Below, piece after piece: positions 53,057-64,000 of a stretch of DNA of 64,000 nt. A program made the translations under genes and the position numbers. This DNA comes from Lucinisca nassula (taxonomy: Eukaryota > Mollusca > Bivalvia > Lucinida > Lucinidae): assembly GCA_963580285.1 (NCBI GenBank), contig OY757016.1, positions 38,703,124-38,767,123 of the forward strand. The letters run 5' to 3'. The notes below the pieces were generated by a model. It had not been told where the DNA came from, did no database searches, and saw only the letters and a list, made by a program, of their open reading frames with translations. How positions within the stretch are numbered: the first letter of the stretch is position 1; every line of letters starts with the position of its first letter.

Positions 53057-53652
53057 ACTCTTATCATGCTGTTCATGACAACCCCTATCTTTGGAAACAG
53101 AGTAGATCCAGATCAGATGGCTTCTGAAGAAGCCATCTGATCAGGATCTACACTGTTTGACATTCAATTTATGAATTTGTAGGAATAAATTACATCAAGT
53201 AATTATACCCCCGGCATACAAAGTATGCAATGGGGGTATATAGTTTTTGTCTTTTCCATCTGTCCGTAAACAATTATTTTGTGTCAAAGATATCTCAGGA
53301 ACTGCTTCACATAGAAACTTGAAATTTTGCACACATGATCAGTATGACTACTTGTATTGTGGGAAAGAAAATAAGGGCCAAGGGGTCAGGCCTTTTAGAG
53401 TTATTTCCCTTTGTAGTTCTTGCTGTTTAATAGTGTATATTTTTATTATTTTGTGTCAAAGATTTCTCAATAACTACTGTACATAGAGACTTAAAATTTG
53501 GTAGCAACAACCAGTATGACTACTTGTTTCAGCTGAGGTGATGGCACTGGCCGGGGGTATACGTGCCCCACTGGGCACTTTTGTCTAGTTTGATTGGTTG
53601 ATAGACAGAAAGGGGTGTGGCTTAAATAAATATTCAGCAAGAGAAGGGTTAA
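53057..53652. repeat. foldback MITE split by a hairpin-bounded element
   Basis: Arms 'gatccagatcagatggcttc' and 'gaagccatctgatcaggatc' (53105-53150) form a perfect stem. After 'acatcaagtaat' a different element (53204-53590) is inserted; it opens 'tacccccggcatac' and closes 'ggccgggggtatac'. The MITE resumes with 'tgattggttgatagac'. This is the parent type of the 43346-48260 minisatellite. Confidence 0.8.
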
Positions 53653-53767
53653 GAGTAGCCTCTAACACACCTCTTCAAAGGTACTCAGGTTGTAGGAAAG
53701 CAAAACAAGAAGTCGCAAAATTAGTCTTACTGGTGAAAAAACAGTAGAAAATATACCAAGTACAATG

Positions 53768-54105
53768 TACAGCCGAACTTCAATGGCTCGAACACCTTTG
53801 GGACCTCGAAAATCTGTTCGAGACAGGGATAGTTTGAGCCACTGAGGTTACTGTCAGAAGGCATAACGAGATACTTTTTGACATCTTTTCGGTGTTCTAT
53901 AATGAAAATGTATGCTGTGTGTACTCATTAGAATCACCTCATCGAGGTGATTCTAATGAGTACACACAGCATACATTTGCAAGATAAAAGACATAAATAC
54001 CCTTAATTATCCCCCACTATTTCTTATGTAGAGGATTTCGCTAGGGGCTCAAGAATGGGTTCGACACATCCATGGTAAACAAGCCATCGAAGTTCTACTG
54101 TATAT
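53768..54105. repeat. TIR MITE with a nested perfect hairpin
   Basis: Ends 'cgaacttcaatggctcgaac' and (reverse) 'agaacttcgatggcttg' are inverted. Inside, 53909-53977 is a near-perfect palindrome 'gtactcattagaatcacctc' / 'gaggtgattctaatgagtac', a relative of the 1431-1504 family. Confidence 0.7.
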
Positions 54106-54339
54106 CCATTCTGCTTGAAAGTTTCAACTGTACATGTATGGTAAACTGTGTTAACATTACCTTTACCACCATCAGATGTGTTCAGCTTGCATTTTATACA
54201 TCATCAGAAGTCTATTTTTTAATCCCTGCCAAGATACATTAGTTCTGTGATCCAAAACCCATAGTTCGTATGTATGTTTATTGTTACCATACAATAAAGA
54301 ATGTGCTGTGCTTTGTAGACAGTAAAAAAATCACCCTAA

Positions 54340-54550
54340 CCCTTATCTTGCTGTTCACAACAACCCCTATCTTTGCAAACAGTGTAGGTCCAGATCAGAT
54401 GGCTTCTGAAGAAGCCATCTGATCAGGATCTATACTGTTAGACATTCAGTTTATGAATTTGTAGGAATAAATTACATCAAGTAATCTGATTGGTTCAAAG
54501 TCAGAGATAGGTGTGGCTAAAATGAATATTCAGCAAGAGAAGGGTTAAAG
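54340..54550. repeat. foldback MITE, complete copy
   Basis: Same family as 53057-53652, uninterrupted: 'cttatcttgctgttcac', stem 54392-54440, then 'acatcaagtaatctgattgg' and 'gcaagagaagggttaa'. Confidence 0.8.
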
Positions 54551-54635
54551 AGTTCAAAATCCAAGTGTGATGAAACTATTTCATGTTTTAGGGAAGGTTA
54601 AGCTTCAGATACCTTTTGTCACAGAATTTTAAGAA

Positions 54636-54790
54636 TTTAGGGATCAACCATGGTTTCTCATGCATTAACATTCGCCGGATCCCAAGGAAGCTGTTTGAAC
54701 ATGAGGCCGCCAGGCCGAATGTTCCAATATCTTCCTAGGGATCCGGCAAATGTTAATGCAATGAAATAACCATGGATGATCGTTGTTCTT
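54636..54790. repeat. inverted repeat around 'ggatccggc'
   Basis: 'ccatggtttctcatgcatta' with 'cgccggatccc' pairs with 'gggatccggcaaatgttaat' with 'aaataaccatgg'. A related one-sided copy is at ~34868-34920. From 54790 to 55400 I see only short internal repeats. Confidence 0.55.
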
Positions 54791-55400
54791 GCATAACTTA
54801 CGATTCCGACTGCAAATTTTGTCGAAAACGCTCAAAAGATCCATATAAACTCCATATAAACTCTTCAAATGCGACCGGTGAACCAACATGGCAGCCAGTT
54901 CGGAATGTTGTTTACAATGACGTTGTTACGCAGTAACCATCTGACGTTATCACAGAACCCTAAAACGCTACATTCAGGGCGATAACGTTACGTCGCTCAA
55001 CGTAGCGTAAACAAAGCAAGGCACGTCTTGTGATATCAAAAGTTCAAAATCCATGTTCAAACAGCATGCGAATTCCATGATTTGAACATGGTTTTTGCTG
55101 TTTGAGCACAGCTTTCGGTCCATTTGACAATGGCTTCAAACAGTCGTACGCATAGATATTTATGCAAGAACATGGTGTTTGTACAAATTTCAGACTGTTA
55201 CGACTACGTACACATATCTGGTAACCCAAAGTATAAAATTAAGAACAGAACTGTAACTATAGACCAATGTAAAAACCATCTATGACACCTAAAGCATGGT
55301 CCAGTTCAAAATTAAAAGAGCAGTCACCTAACTGCATTTGAAAGGCTGCAGAAACTAGGAGAGGCTAAGATCAGCCTGCACTGTAATCTGAAGAACCATT

Positions 55401-55735
55401 ACTGTTTGCTTGATTTGGGTTTAATGTCCCATTCAACACTATTTAGCTCATATCGAACTGGTCAATTTTCCTGACCTCTTTTTTCTTGGACAGGCTTGCA
55501 AAAGTAATTAACCAGTACAGTTCGCATTCTTTTGCCAGAAACTGACAACTGCCTTTCTTGAATCATTGGATGGGAGAGAAAGACTGTATAAAAGATTTCA
55601 TGATCAATCTTCATGAAAAAATATTTCCAACCCCGCAGTTTCATACCTGCAACCTCCTATGATCACCTGATTTGGGTCTGAGCTCCAGTGCTAGTGTAAG
55701 CAGCAATGACACCTAACTGGCTCCTTTGTCATGAA
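55401..55735 (-). repeat. SINE-like repeat with tRNA-like head
   Basis: The minus strand runs from a tRNA-like start (~55735) through 'tgcaacctcc' and 'attgatcatgaaat' to 'gtttaa' at ~55420. Same family as 666-950. Confidence 0.5.
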
Positions 55736-55872
55736 AGGTCTGTGTTTTGTAAATGACATTTTCTAATGGCCTGATGAACACTGCTTATATGCATATAGAG
55801 TAGCAGCTATTCATATAACACCCAAACCTTTTAATAATACTATTTTTGGGGCCCAAAAGCTGAAACCATGTC

Positions 55873-56103
55873 AGTTAACCCATTTTGTACCAAATGGAAT
55901 CTACCACCTTATATACAGCATAAGTCCATTTCAAACTTAAAGGGGTGTCAGGTTGTGTTTTCTTCAAAATGTATCAGAAAAATGGCTGAACTTCTTGCAA
56001 ACAGCGAAGGCCCTGATTAGATGCCACAGAATGCAGTGTCTGATCTTGGCCTGCATTGTTTGCCATTTACCTGTTTTGGGGTTTCCAGAACAAAATGGGT
56101 TAA
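55873..56103. repeat. hairpin MITE, 'ttttgtaccagaaacccc' family, reverse
   Basis: 'cccattttgtaccaaatgga' to 'aacaaaatgggttaa', with the core pair 'gaaggccctgattagatgcc' / 'ctgatcttggcctgca'. Confidence 0.7.
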
Positions 56104-56184
56104 ACAACCATGTTATAGATTATGTACAAGCTATACATTTTTGGAGCTGTCTTTAAACTGTTCATATCTAATGTTCTGTAAAAG

Positions 56185-57150
56185 GGTTATCCTTTGGAGG
56201 CAAGGAATACACAACAGAGGGGGTGGTTTGGTGAGGCAAAGGTGACATTTATCTTACGTCACTGGGGCGTCCAACTAATATTGGCTTACAGTTGGACAGG
56301 GCCTGTTGTCCTTGCAGCAGGTGGGGGTTGAGGAGCAATGTTATTTCTTCTGTTTCTTCACTTCCATTCATTTGTCTCTTTCTCCTCTGTCTCTCACTTT
56401 TATCTCCTCTACTACCTCTTTTCTTGCTGTCCTTGGGAGACGACACAAAATGACCCACAAGGGTTGACGTGTCGGACAAACCTAAAACAATCAATCTATC
56501 AATACACCACAGAACTGAAAAATATGGAGTGTACAAGTTTTCTGGGCCAGATTAGCAAGTTGCGTCCAATGAGGCCTCATCAGTGACCCTCAAATATTTT
56601 CATATCTACAACAGAATCAATGATGCCAAAGGACAAGAATATAAGAATCTTATATGGGTGTGAGGGGTGGATTGAAAAATCCGTCCCGAGGGACACTGTC
56701 CTGCATCACGAGGCTTGCCGAGTGATGCCGGACAGTGATCCCGAGGGACGGATTTTTCTATCCACCCCTCACACCCATATTGGATTCTTTTTCTTGCATT
56801 TTGTGATGACACAACAGGAATGTTTAGTGACATCACGCATGACGCCGCCGCACATGAGGTTGTAATCAACCAGTGCATTTATCAAACACGCGATTATATT
56901 CGATTTGGGGTCGAACCACCAGGGTCAGAACATAAATTTCTATCCCAGGGTAAAATCACGGATTTCCTTGTCTGGTGTGCAAGAAAATATAATCTACACT
57001 AAGATGAAGAGCAGGGAGACTTTTTATGGCCACCACACATTCCCTTAACACCAGCTGTACTGATGCTAAATGTTCTATAAAAGGGTTATCCTTTCAAATC
57101 AAGGAACACACCGCAGAACTGAAAAGTATGGAGTGTACAAGTTTTCTGGG
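56185..57150 (-). repeat. interspersed repeat cluster with perfect hairpin
   Basis: Reverse copies of the repeat at 15186-15258 and 23290-23560 occupy 56185-56600 and 56985-57150. Between them lies the hairpin at 56652-56780. Short open frames are incidental. Confidence 0.55.
56652..56780. repeat. 129-bp near-perfect hairpin
   Basis: 'atatgggtgtgaggggtgga' and 'tccacccctcacacccatat' are exact reverse complements. Inner arms 'aaatccgtcccgagggac' / 'cccgagggacggattt' and 'gcatcacgaggc' / 'gccgagtgatgc' also pair. Non-coding. Confidence 0.85.
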
Positions 57151-57154
57151 CCAG

Positions 57155-57380
57155 ACTACCTTAATGATCCTAAGTATTGGGAAAGGTAGGCCAGAGCAAA
57201 CAGTGCAAGCCCAGTGTCTGATCAGGGTCTGCACTGTTTGCCTTTGGGTCTTCATCTTTTTTACCCATTCCTGGATCGTGAAACAATTTTTTTAAAATTT
57301 TAGGAGAACTACAACTGGTCCTCAGAATTTTTACGGTAGCTAGTTTTGGCCAAATAGGCCTCATCAGTGACCCTCAAATA
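57155..57380. repeat. hairpin MITE, second subfamily
   Basis: Same body as 25490-25740 ('aatgatcctaagtattggga' to 'gtttgccttt'), but the hairpin is shortened by loss of part of one arm. Confidence 0.6.
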
Positions 57381-57583
57381 TTTTCAAAATTTCATTAGCA
57401 CAAACTGTGTTATAATGAACAGTGTTATAAAGAGGTGATGTATGTTTAAATAAGCATTACGATAACAACATTACGAAAACACGCCTATGCAAATATTTTA
57501 AAAGCTTTTACGGCCAAATAAAAATGAAAATTTTCCGACACAAATTGTGATACTTGTGATTGTTTTACTTATTTCTGCTCAAA

Positions 57584-57650
57584 ATATAGATTGAGGGTAC
57601 AGGTTAGAAACGCTAACGAGTACCCACAATCTATATTTTAGAGCAGAAAT
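57584..57650. repeat. palindromic hairpin element
   Basis: 'aaaatatagattgagggtac' pairs with 'gtacccacaatctatatttt'. Same family as 1431-1504, with the middle partly deleted. Confidence 0.7.
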
Positions 57651-57704
57651 AAGGTTCACCCCTGTAAACATTAGTTTCACTATATAAAAGTGGGGTTGTT
57701 TTAT

Positions 57705-58130
57705 TTGTTTGTTTTGGAGTTTAACGGCCCACTCAACACTATTTTAAGTCATTTTTGAGCCAGTCAGTTTACCTATCCACACTTTTCCTGGGCAGGCTTA
57801 TATGTATGCCGTTAACCAGTACAGTGCATATTCTTTCGCCAGAAACTGATAACTGCCCTTCTTGAATCTTGCAGCAGAATCAAGAGAAATAATGTACACT
57901 TCTTTTAATCAGTTTTTCTTTATAAAAAGTGGGGTTTACAGGGTTGCTCATAACATGGACGTGTTTGCTTGCTCGTTTTAGAGTTTAATGGCCCAGTCAT
58001 CACTATTGAGGCCATATCGAACCAGTCAGTTTACCTATCAATACTTTTCCTGGGCAGGCTTATACGTAACAAGTTAAGCAGTACAGTGCACATTCTTTCG
58101 CCAGAAACGGACAACTGCCCCAACATTGGT
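57705..58130 (+). repeat. two SINE-like copies in direct orientation
   Basis: 57705-57870 and 57966-58130 both run 'gtttaa(c/t)ggccca(c/g)tc', 'gtcagtttacctatc', 'ttttcctgggcaggctta', 'cattctttcgccagaaac'. Confidence 0.65.
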
Positions 58131-58245
58131 ATCAAACATGACCTATCATCAATCAGATGCGCTTTCAACAAAGCTACCAAGGCTGGCGTCACAGACTTTA
58201 ACCCGTTGTTTACTAGTGGGCTCTTTCATTGCTATATGTTGGATA

Positions 58246-58715
58246 TAGAGGTTCTTACATGAGTGTTCATGTATTATTGAATTTATTAAACGAGTTGAGG
58301 AAAAGGGATAAACTGCCAGGCTTTGCCGAGCATTTTATCCCTTTTCCTCAACTCGTTTAATAAATTCAATAATACATGAGATTGAATTTATTAAGCGAGT
58401 TGAGGAAAAGGGATAAAATGCGTGGCATTGCCGAGCATTTTATCCTTTTTCCTCAACGAGTTTAATAAATTCAATATTACATGGGCGGGAATGCAAGATT
58501 CTATTTATCATATGACATTTTAAACGCATTTTATTCACGCTTGTTTACAAAAATGTTAAAATTCCGCCATTAGTAAACGCAACATCGTTAAGGACGTCGT
58601 ACATGTAACGTTACGGGACATATCTAACTAATTTGCATATTTAATCCACTAGTGGATTATCGAAAATATTACATGGCGTTATTACATTCTCAGACACGAT
58701 GTCATATGATAAAAG
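58246..58715. repeat. palindromic element, 1.5-unit copy
   Basis: Same family as 29265-30125 and 33590-33960. The palindromic unit occurs twice (58277-58375, 58381-58475), followed by the common tail. Confidence 0.75.
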
Positions 58716-58736
58716 GGGTTTCAGGCCTATTTTTAC

Positions 58737-58872
58737 GTTTTTATTCCATTTTTGACAGAAAATACTGTTAGTGCAGGCCCTGATCAGATGCCGTGTTCTG
58801 CGGCGTCGTTATGGGCCTGCACTGTTTGCCAAGGTAGCCCTTTAGGGGTTTCCCCACATACAGTGGGTTAAC
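58737..58872. repeat. hairpin MITE fragment
   Basis: 'gtgcaggccctgatcagatg' pairs with 'cgttatgggcctgcac' around 'ctgcgg'. 'ttaggggtttccccacata' and 'gtgggttaa' follow, as in the 24726 family. Confidence 0.6.
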
Positions 58873-59039
58873 ATGATGATAAGACAGAATTCTGCCAAAG
58901 GCTATGACGCGCCTTGAGAAACGGACTCTTACATTAGGGTGAAAGTTAGGGTGGTCACAAATGTTGACAGCTTAACAAACGGAAGGAAAACTGGACTCCC
59001 TATATCGCACCATGCTTAAATCAGGCTCAACAAAAAATG

Positions 59040-59440
59040 TATCTTCAGACGTGCTCAGGAATGACTCAAACTAGCATGAATACCCACTCAGTGAAAGTAC
59101 AGCCTCCCAAGTCCACATGAAGCTATAGGGCAACAGGTATCCGTATAACACACAGTGAGACTCAATCCAAACCAGCAATGAATGCCAGGCCAACATCAAA
59201 CTGACAGGGATACATCTTAATGTTGTATCACTGTTGACGGACGTTGACCCAACGTTTCTGGGATCGGCTAGCTGGGATCTCATACAGCACAGTGGAAACT
59301 CAATCCCAGCCAGCAGTGAATGCCAGGCCAACAACAGGGATATGTCTTTACATTGTATTGCTGTTGACCTGACGTTGACCCAATGTTTCTGGAGTCAGCC
59401 AGCTGGGATCAGACTGCACGGGTGTGCAGGCTGATCTCGA
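59040..59440. repeat. partial ~110-bp duplications
   Basis: 'aatgccaggccaaca' occurs at ~59179 and 59319, with 'gacgttgacccaa' and 'ctgggatc' in the same order. It is a diverged tandem duplication; open frames on both strands follow it. Confidence 0.55.
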
Positions 59441-59572
59441 GTCTTTGCTGTGGGCACTTCTGCAGATACTCTTTGCTTGATGTATCTCACATTGTCATTA
59501 TCATAAAGCTGTAGACAATGTCTGTTATGTTTTTGAACCATTAGAGTATTGAGTCATTATCATTATCATCAA

Positions 59573-59735
59573 TCAAACTATAGACAATGTCTGTTTTATG
59601 TTTTCGCCAGCAACCGCCAACTGCCCTTCTTGAATTGGCAGAAAAGAGAGAATGACTGTAGAAAAGATTTCATGATCAATCTCCACAACAGAATGTTGCC
59701 AACCCGGCAGGTATCCAACTAGATATTTATCAGAC
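59573..59735 (-). repeat. SINE-like repeat fragment
   Basis: 'actgcccttcttgaatt', 'agatttcatgatcaatct' and 'gttgccaacccggcaggta' match the family at 55520-55650. Confidence 0.55.
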
Positions 59736-59854
59736 AATACCAGAAAAGGTATAGGCCAGGCTTGTCCAAGCCATTCCATGTTTTCAGCTTGAGCCTGACA
59801 AAGATGAGATTAAAAGATTGTGGAACCACTAAAGAGCTACATTTATTTTGTGTG

Positions 59855-60430
59855 TGTGTGTCAAATGCAATGTAAATGCTTTCTCATAGCACAAGTCAGA
59901 AATCTGCAAGAAGGCCACCCAGTGTCAGTCATGCTTTGGGCCAGTGAAAGACCATTTAGGTTAGAATATTGCCCAAAATCAGTCACACTTCAGGCCAGTA
60001 TAACACTAGGGGTATAATGTAGCCCAGTATCAGTCACTTTCGGCCAGTGAAAGACTATTCAGGGTATAATATTGTCCTAAATCTGTCATACTTCAGGCCA
60101 GTAAAACGGGGTATAATGTCTTCCAGCAGGAGTCACTAAGGGCCAGTGAAAGACTATTTAGGATATAAGATTGCCCAAAATCAATCATTTCAGGCCAAGC
60201 ATGGTTTCACCAAGCATTGTGGGCCAGTGAAAGACTATTGTGCGTATAAGATTGTCGCTTCAGGCCCAGTATGATGTCACTTGGTATCAGTCACTGTTTG
60301 GGCCAATAAAAGACTATTTAAGGTTTAATACTGCCCAAAATAAGTTACACTTCAGGCCAGCAGATCATGGTAGGTATAATGTTGCCCAGCGCCAGTTACT
60401 CTGGGCCAGTGCAAGACTTTCAGCCTGTAC
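59855..60430 (+). repeat. ~120-bp tandem array around 'gggccagtgaaagactat'
   Basis: Five or more degenerate units with 'gggccagtgaaagactat', 'gcccaaaatcagtcacac', 'ttcaggccagta' and 'ggggtataatgt'. The array resumes at 62372-62430 on the other side of the TIR element. Confidence 0.75.
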
Positions 60431-60472
60431 ATGTACATATGCAAGGGAAAACACAGCTTCTCATAATGATTA

Positions 60473-62367
60473 CCGTAATTCCCTGTGTATACCACGCACT
60501 CATCTATAACACGCACCTCAATTCTGAGTCCAAGATATGTGAAAAAAAAAAATACTCCAGTCTAAAACACGCACATGCTTTTCCCCAGTATCACAGAATG
60601 CTTTTCTCAGACGCCATTTTGATTGAAAATGAAAGTACACGAATTTTGATTGGCTACTATCAAAATAGCCTGACTGGTTATAGGTATATTTCCTAGTAGT
60701 TATAGAATAGAATAGTGGTTAGTTTCTCTCTTGCAGCATAGGCAGTTCTCCGTTTACCCATAACGGTGGTGTGTGACAAGGTGACATTTTAAGGGTGCGG
60801 TTATTCATTTGTTATGAAAGATGACAATGCGTTTTCCCAGTTTTCTTTCACAAGGAAAGATAGAAACAGGTTTCTTTCCAAAGGTAAAATTGTGACAACA
60901 TGCCTCCAAGGCAGGTGCTCCATAGCGTTATTGACAGAAATTTCTACAGGTAGATTGAGTATTTTGACACCTCTGGTTATTCACACGTTCTCTATGCTAA
61001 TCCCATAATTAACACCTTCTCAGCGTGAGTCAAACATGTCACTCAATTAAAGAAGCCCATTTTGCATTTACTGTTAATAAAACGGTGATTCATGCCTGAC
61101 TTCAAGGAACCCGATTTCCTGTGCAATTTGAAACTTTGTTGACATGCATTAACTATCATAATTAATCAGAGTTCCCACTCACGCAAAATCTTACGTGAAT
61201 CACGCAAAGAAAATAAAATCACGTACGATTTTTTTCTGTCGGGCGAGATTCCGCGCGTCCGAAATTGACTGGGGCGAACCGGCCGTTTTTTTTTCGAGCG
61301 TCCGAAATTGACGGGGGCGAATCGGCCGATTCGCTGAAATAGATTTGGGACAAGCCGCAGAATTGAATCCGTCGCATAGTAGAGCTTCCGCGCATCCGAA
61401 ATTTACTGGGGCGAACCGGCCGATTTTTTTCGAGCGTCCGAAATTGACGGGGGCGAATCGGCCGATTCGCTGAAATAGATCTTTGACAACCCGCAGACTT
61501 GAATCCGGCGCATAGAACTTCCGCGCATCCGAAATTGACTGGGGCGAATCGGCACGCAATCGGCAAATGACGTCATCGGACCCCAGCAACCCCACACGTG
61601 TCTATTGTTTTATCTTAATGGGGCGTATCTCTTTCATAAAACATTGTTTGGAACCGGTAAAAAAATTCTCGATAGCGAAACGGTAGTGGAAAACAGCCCT
61701 TTCTGTAAGCTCCGTGTCAATAACCAACACCAGCATACAGATGTGTTAACACAATTTAAAGCGTTCAACTTTTCTCGCCAAGCGTCTGCTATTTGGCGCC
61801 AAAACATAATCATTCACGAGATAGTAGAATAGTCGTAGCAACTCGTCTTAGGAGCAATTAAATAATTTTCACATTGATTGCGGATTAAATTTTATGATCG
61901 GGGAATAAAAGCAAATTAGAGACATAACTTGACCATATTTTCACACCTTATCGACATGCACCGCAGGGTGGCAATTATATGACAGGGGTTAACAATAGTG
62001 TCATAATTGAACTGTTAAAAATCATCAAACAGAGGAAATCCAAATCAGATGTCTGCGGCGTCTTTCTGAGGTGTCTGATCTGGGACTGCACTGTTTGCCG
62101 ATGTCCCAAAAATGGATGAAAGGTTGATGTCTGAGATAGGAATATTGATTGCATTTTTAATGGTATGAATGATTCAATGAATTAATATGTCAAACGAACT
62201 TTATGAGGGTCTCAAAGTGTCACATTGTATTTGAAATGGGTTTTCGTGACCTGCCGACTTTTCGAGAAAAACAATGTCATTTTTCTATGCCATTGTATTA
62301 CACGCAGGGGATTTTTTTTACCGTTTTCTGGGTGAAAAAAGTGCGTGGTATACACAGGGAATTACGG
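60473..62367. mobile_element. 1.9 kb TIR transposon flanked by TA
   Basis: Left end 'ccgtaattccctgtgtatac' and right end 'gtatacacagggaattacgg' are perfect inverted repeats, extended by 'cacgcac'/'gtgcgtgg'. TA flanks both ends (60471-60472, 62368-62369), as for Tc1/mariner/pogo-type insertion. No transposase was found inside, so it is non-autonomous. It splits the tandem array described at 59855-60430. Confidence 0.8.
61225..61570. repeat. GC-rich tandem repeat inside the TIR element
   Basis: 'tccgaaattgac(t/g)ggggcg' recurs five times with 'aa(t/c)cggccg' and 'attcgctgaaatagat', in units of ~50 and ~125 bp. It is unusually GC- and CpG-rich. Minus-strand open frames here show the repeat period and are not credible genes. 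Confidence 0.75.
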
Positions 62368-62430
62368 TATTTAGGGTATATTCTTGCCCCCGTCACTCTT
62401 TAGGCCAGTAAACACTGGGGGCATGATGTC

Positions 62431-63160
62431 TTCAGGATCTGAGCTTGTGCACATGCATAAGAAAATCATCATGTTAACAAGTCCGTGAAATGAATACCTC
62501 TCTGAAATCCATTTTTATAGAGAATCAAAGTACTGAAAGTACTAATAGAAGGTGATGGTAGAAAACTGTTAATTTTTACAGTGGGCCAATTTCATTTCAT
62601 TACCCTTTTTTAATTTTTAAAACAATCAATGGTTTTGTATGATTGTAGTAATGCGAGGAGCAGACAAATGAAATGTTAAAAACAAAATTGAGGATCGAAC
62701 GCTACATGTTGTGAATCCCTTCTTGTGTCGATGAGAATAATTCTGGAGACAATTACAATTTTACTCTAGCAAACAAGATAATTTACTCAACACTCTATAC
62801 GTGCTAGCAAATGGCTTTCTAACACCAATATTCTGGGACACTGGCTGGTTTTTATCTGAGGCTTCGATCACAAGTTTAAAAGTTTGTTGGTTGCTATGTT
62901 TAGTCAAGTGTTTGAAAGACGTCCGTCGACCCAGTGTAACCTGGATTAAACAAGAGGGTCATAATGGCCCTGGAACGCTCACCTAATCCTTATTGTACAG
63001 ATAAAGTGGTAGGTAATATAAGGTGGAGTGGATGATTTGAGCGATTTTTGTTGAGAGTGACCAAAGGAACATTCCTGTGAAATTATTTCAAAAGCAGTCT
63101 ACCTATTTAGTAGTACATCACGTGAACAAGTCCGTGAAATGAAGACCCCTCTTAACCCCA
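62431..63160. other. no feature recognised
   Basis: AT-rich sequence. The segment 'aacaagagggtcataatggc' at ~62950 resembles the edge of a hairpin-bounded element of the 'gctcacct' type, but no second end was found. Confidence 0.35.
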
Positions 63161-63530
63161 CTTCATATAGAGCAAACTGGGGTTACGGGGTGGGGGTATA
63201 CATTTTTCATATTTCTGCTCAAAGACATAGGTTGTGGGTACTCGTTAGAACCGCCTCATTAAGTTCCCTTCTAAAGAGCTGACTTATATGTTACTATCTG
63301 GACATTTTCCGGACATTGAGGGCCATGTCCAAGTGCATGGAGATGAATTTGCTCAGCATCTCGTGAACAAGTCCGTAAAATGACCCCCCTTTATATGGAG
63401 AAAACTGGGGTTTACGAGGGTATACATTATTTTTCTTATTTCTGCTCCAAGACATATGTTGTGGGTACTCGTTAGAACCGCCTTACTGAGGCGGTTCTAA
63501 CGAGTACCCTCAACCTATGTTTTGAACATT
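63160..63530. repeat. hairpin element 'gttagaaccgcct', two copies
   Basis: 63215-63260 is half a copy. 63440-63527 is a full palindrome 'gtactcgttagaaccgcct' / 'aggcggttctaacgagtac'. Same family as 1431-1504. Confidence 0.75.
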
Positions 63531-64000
63531 TATATAAAAAATATCAAGGCTTTTCATCAGAAAACTAGCCTTTTTGGAGATGTGAAAAATGCTCTATGTC
63601 ACACGGGTGAGTTATCGTAATGGTCTAACTTACAATGCTCCCTGTGACAATTGGCGCGGGTGGGGGTTAGGGGGGGGGGGGGGAGAATTTTCATGAAATG
63701 ACAGTCAATGGTTCCCTTTGACAATACAGAGCTAACTTGTATATCACTATCTGGACATATTGTGGACATTGAGAGTCAGGTCCTAGTGCAACAGAGGGAA
63801 ATGAAGAATTAGTTTTACGTATAATGTCACATGGTGACAAAGGGAGGATGGTTATGTGTCAGTGGTTCCCTTTGACAATACAGAGCTGACGTATGTCACT
63901 GCCTAGGCACCTTGTGGACATTGATGGTCAGGTTTTAGTGCAGCAGAAGGAGATGAACCGGCTCAGCCTTAACCCTATCTAAAACCAGTGGGCTCCAGGC
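63531..64000. repeat. low-complexity and diverged direct repeats
   Basis: A G-run at ~63671-63684, then direct repeats 'ggttccctttgacaataca' at 63700 and 63867, each followed by 'gagct(a/g)ac' and 'ttgtggacattga'. No gene seen. Confidence 0.5.

Noticed and set aside
61200..61597. Minus-strand open frames with repeated 'SPQSISDAR' type peptides
   Set aside because: Three frames are open at once over a CpG-rich tandem repeat, as expected from low stop-codon density, with no coding evidence.

Overview
The window is metazoan nuclear DNA, almost certainly from a bivalve mollusc. It has low gene density, large introns with GT/AG borders, and many nested hairpin repeats of types I associate with bivalve genomes (hairpin-ended elements, 'gtccgtccgtccg' tracts, SINE-like repeats). 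The species assignment is inference.

Host gene. Nine exons on the + strand (1609-1720, 15114-15158, 27418-27462, 28480-28569, 30383-30464, 34138-34231, 37983-38076, 48502-48591, 52395-52541) join in consistent phase. They encode the C-terminal ~265 residues of XPC/Rad4, the DNA-damage sensor of nucleotide excision repair (BHD1-BHD3 and the tail), with a stop at 52539-52541 and a poly(A) signal at 52879. Nearly everything else in 1-52541 is intronic repeat.

Main discovery candidate. The first XPC intron of the window contains an ~11.7 kb insertion (2260-13954). It has ~30 bp imperfect terminal inverted repeats and sits in a (CCGT)n tract of a host repeat. It looks like an integrated DNA virus, or a virus-derived mobile element, of a kind I do not recognise. 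A leftward 'early' unit starts at 6235 and encodes an acidic N-terminus, several U1/matrin-like zinc fingers and a CRESS-type Rep (HUH nickase plus superfamily 3 helicase). A rightward 'late' unit (7072-13803) encodes small proteins, a full-length histone H3-like protein, two small membrane-type proteins, a Gly/Ala-rich hydrophobic protein recalling polyomavirus VP2, a very large unrecognised probable structural protein and a coiled-coil protein. Between the units lies a control region with a long hairpin, CRE palindromes, a TATA box and four 58-bp repeats. A tRNA-Ile(GAU)-like gene and copies of the 14-bp palindrome TTGGGTATACCCAA lie near the left end. The reading frame changes at three places, each at an A8 or A9 run. 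The two early ones are both compatible with -1 frameshifting on an A_AAA_AAA heptamer; the late one needs the opposite shift or is a length error.

Repeat landscape. 14003-14850 is a ~171-bp tandem array. 15259-23289 is an 8 kb satellite of ~160-bp units with longer-range structure. 25922-27264 is a mariner with a broken D,D34D transposase, and 27958-28370 a far older relic. 29265-30125 is a tandem palindromic repeat. 32121-33436 is a terminal-inverted-repeat element with nested repeats. 34978-43025 holds four hairpin-bounded tandem-repeat elements. 43346-48260 is a ~76-bp minisatellite of about 60 copies that grew from one arm of a foldback element. 48625-51453 is another hairpin-bounded element. 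Downstream of XPC (52906-64000) I see no gene, only hairpin elements, SINE-like repeats, a TA-flanked TIR element (60473-62367) and short tandem arrays.
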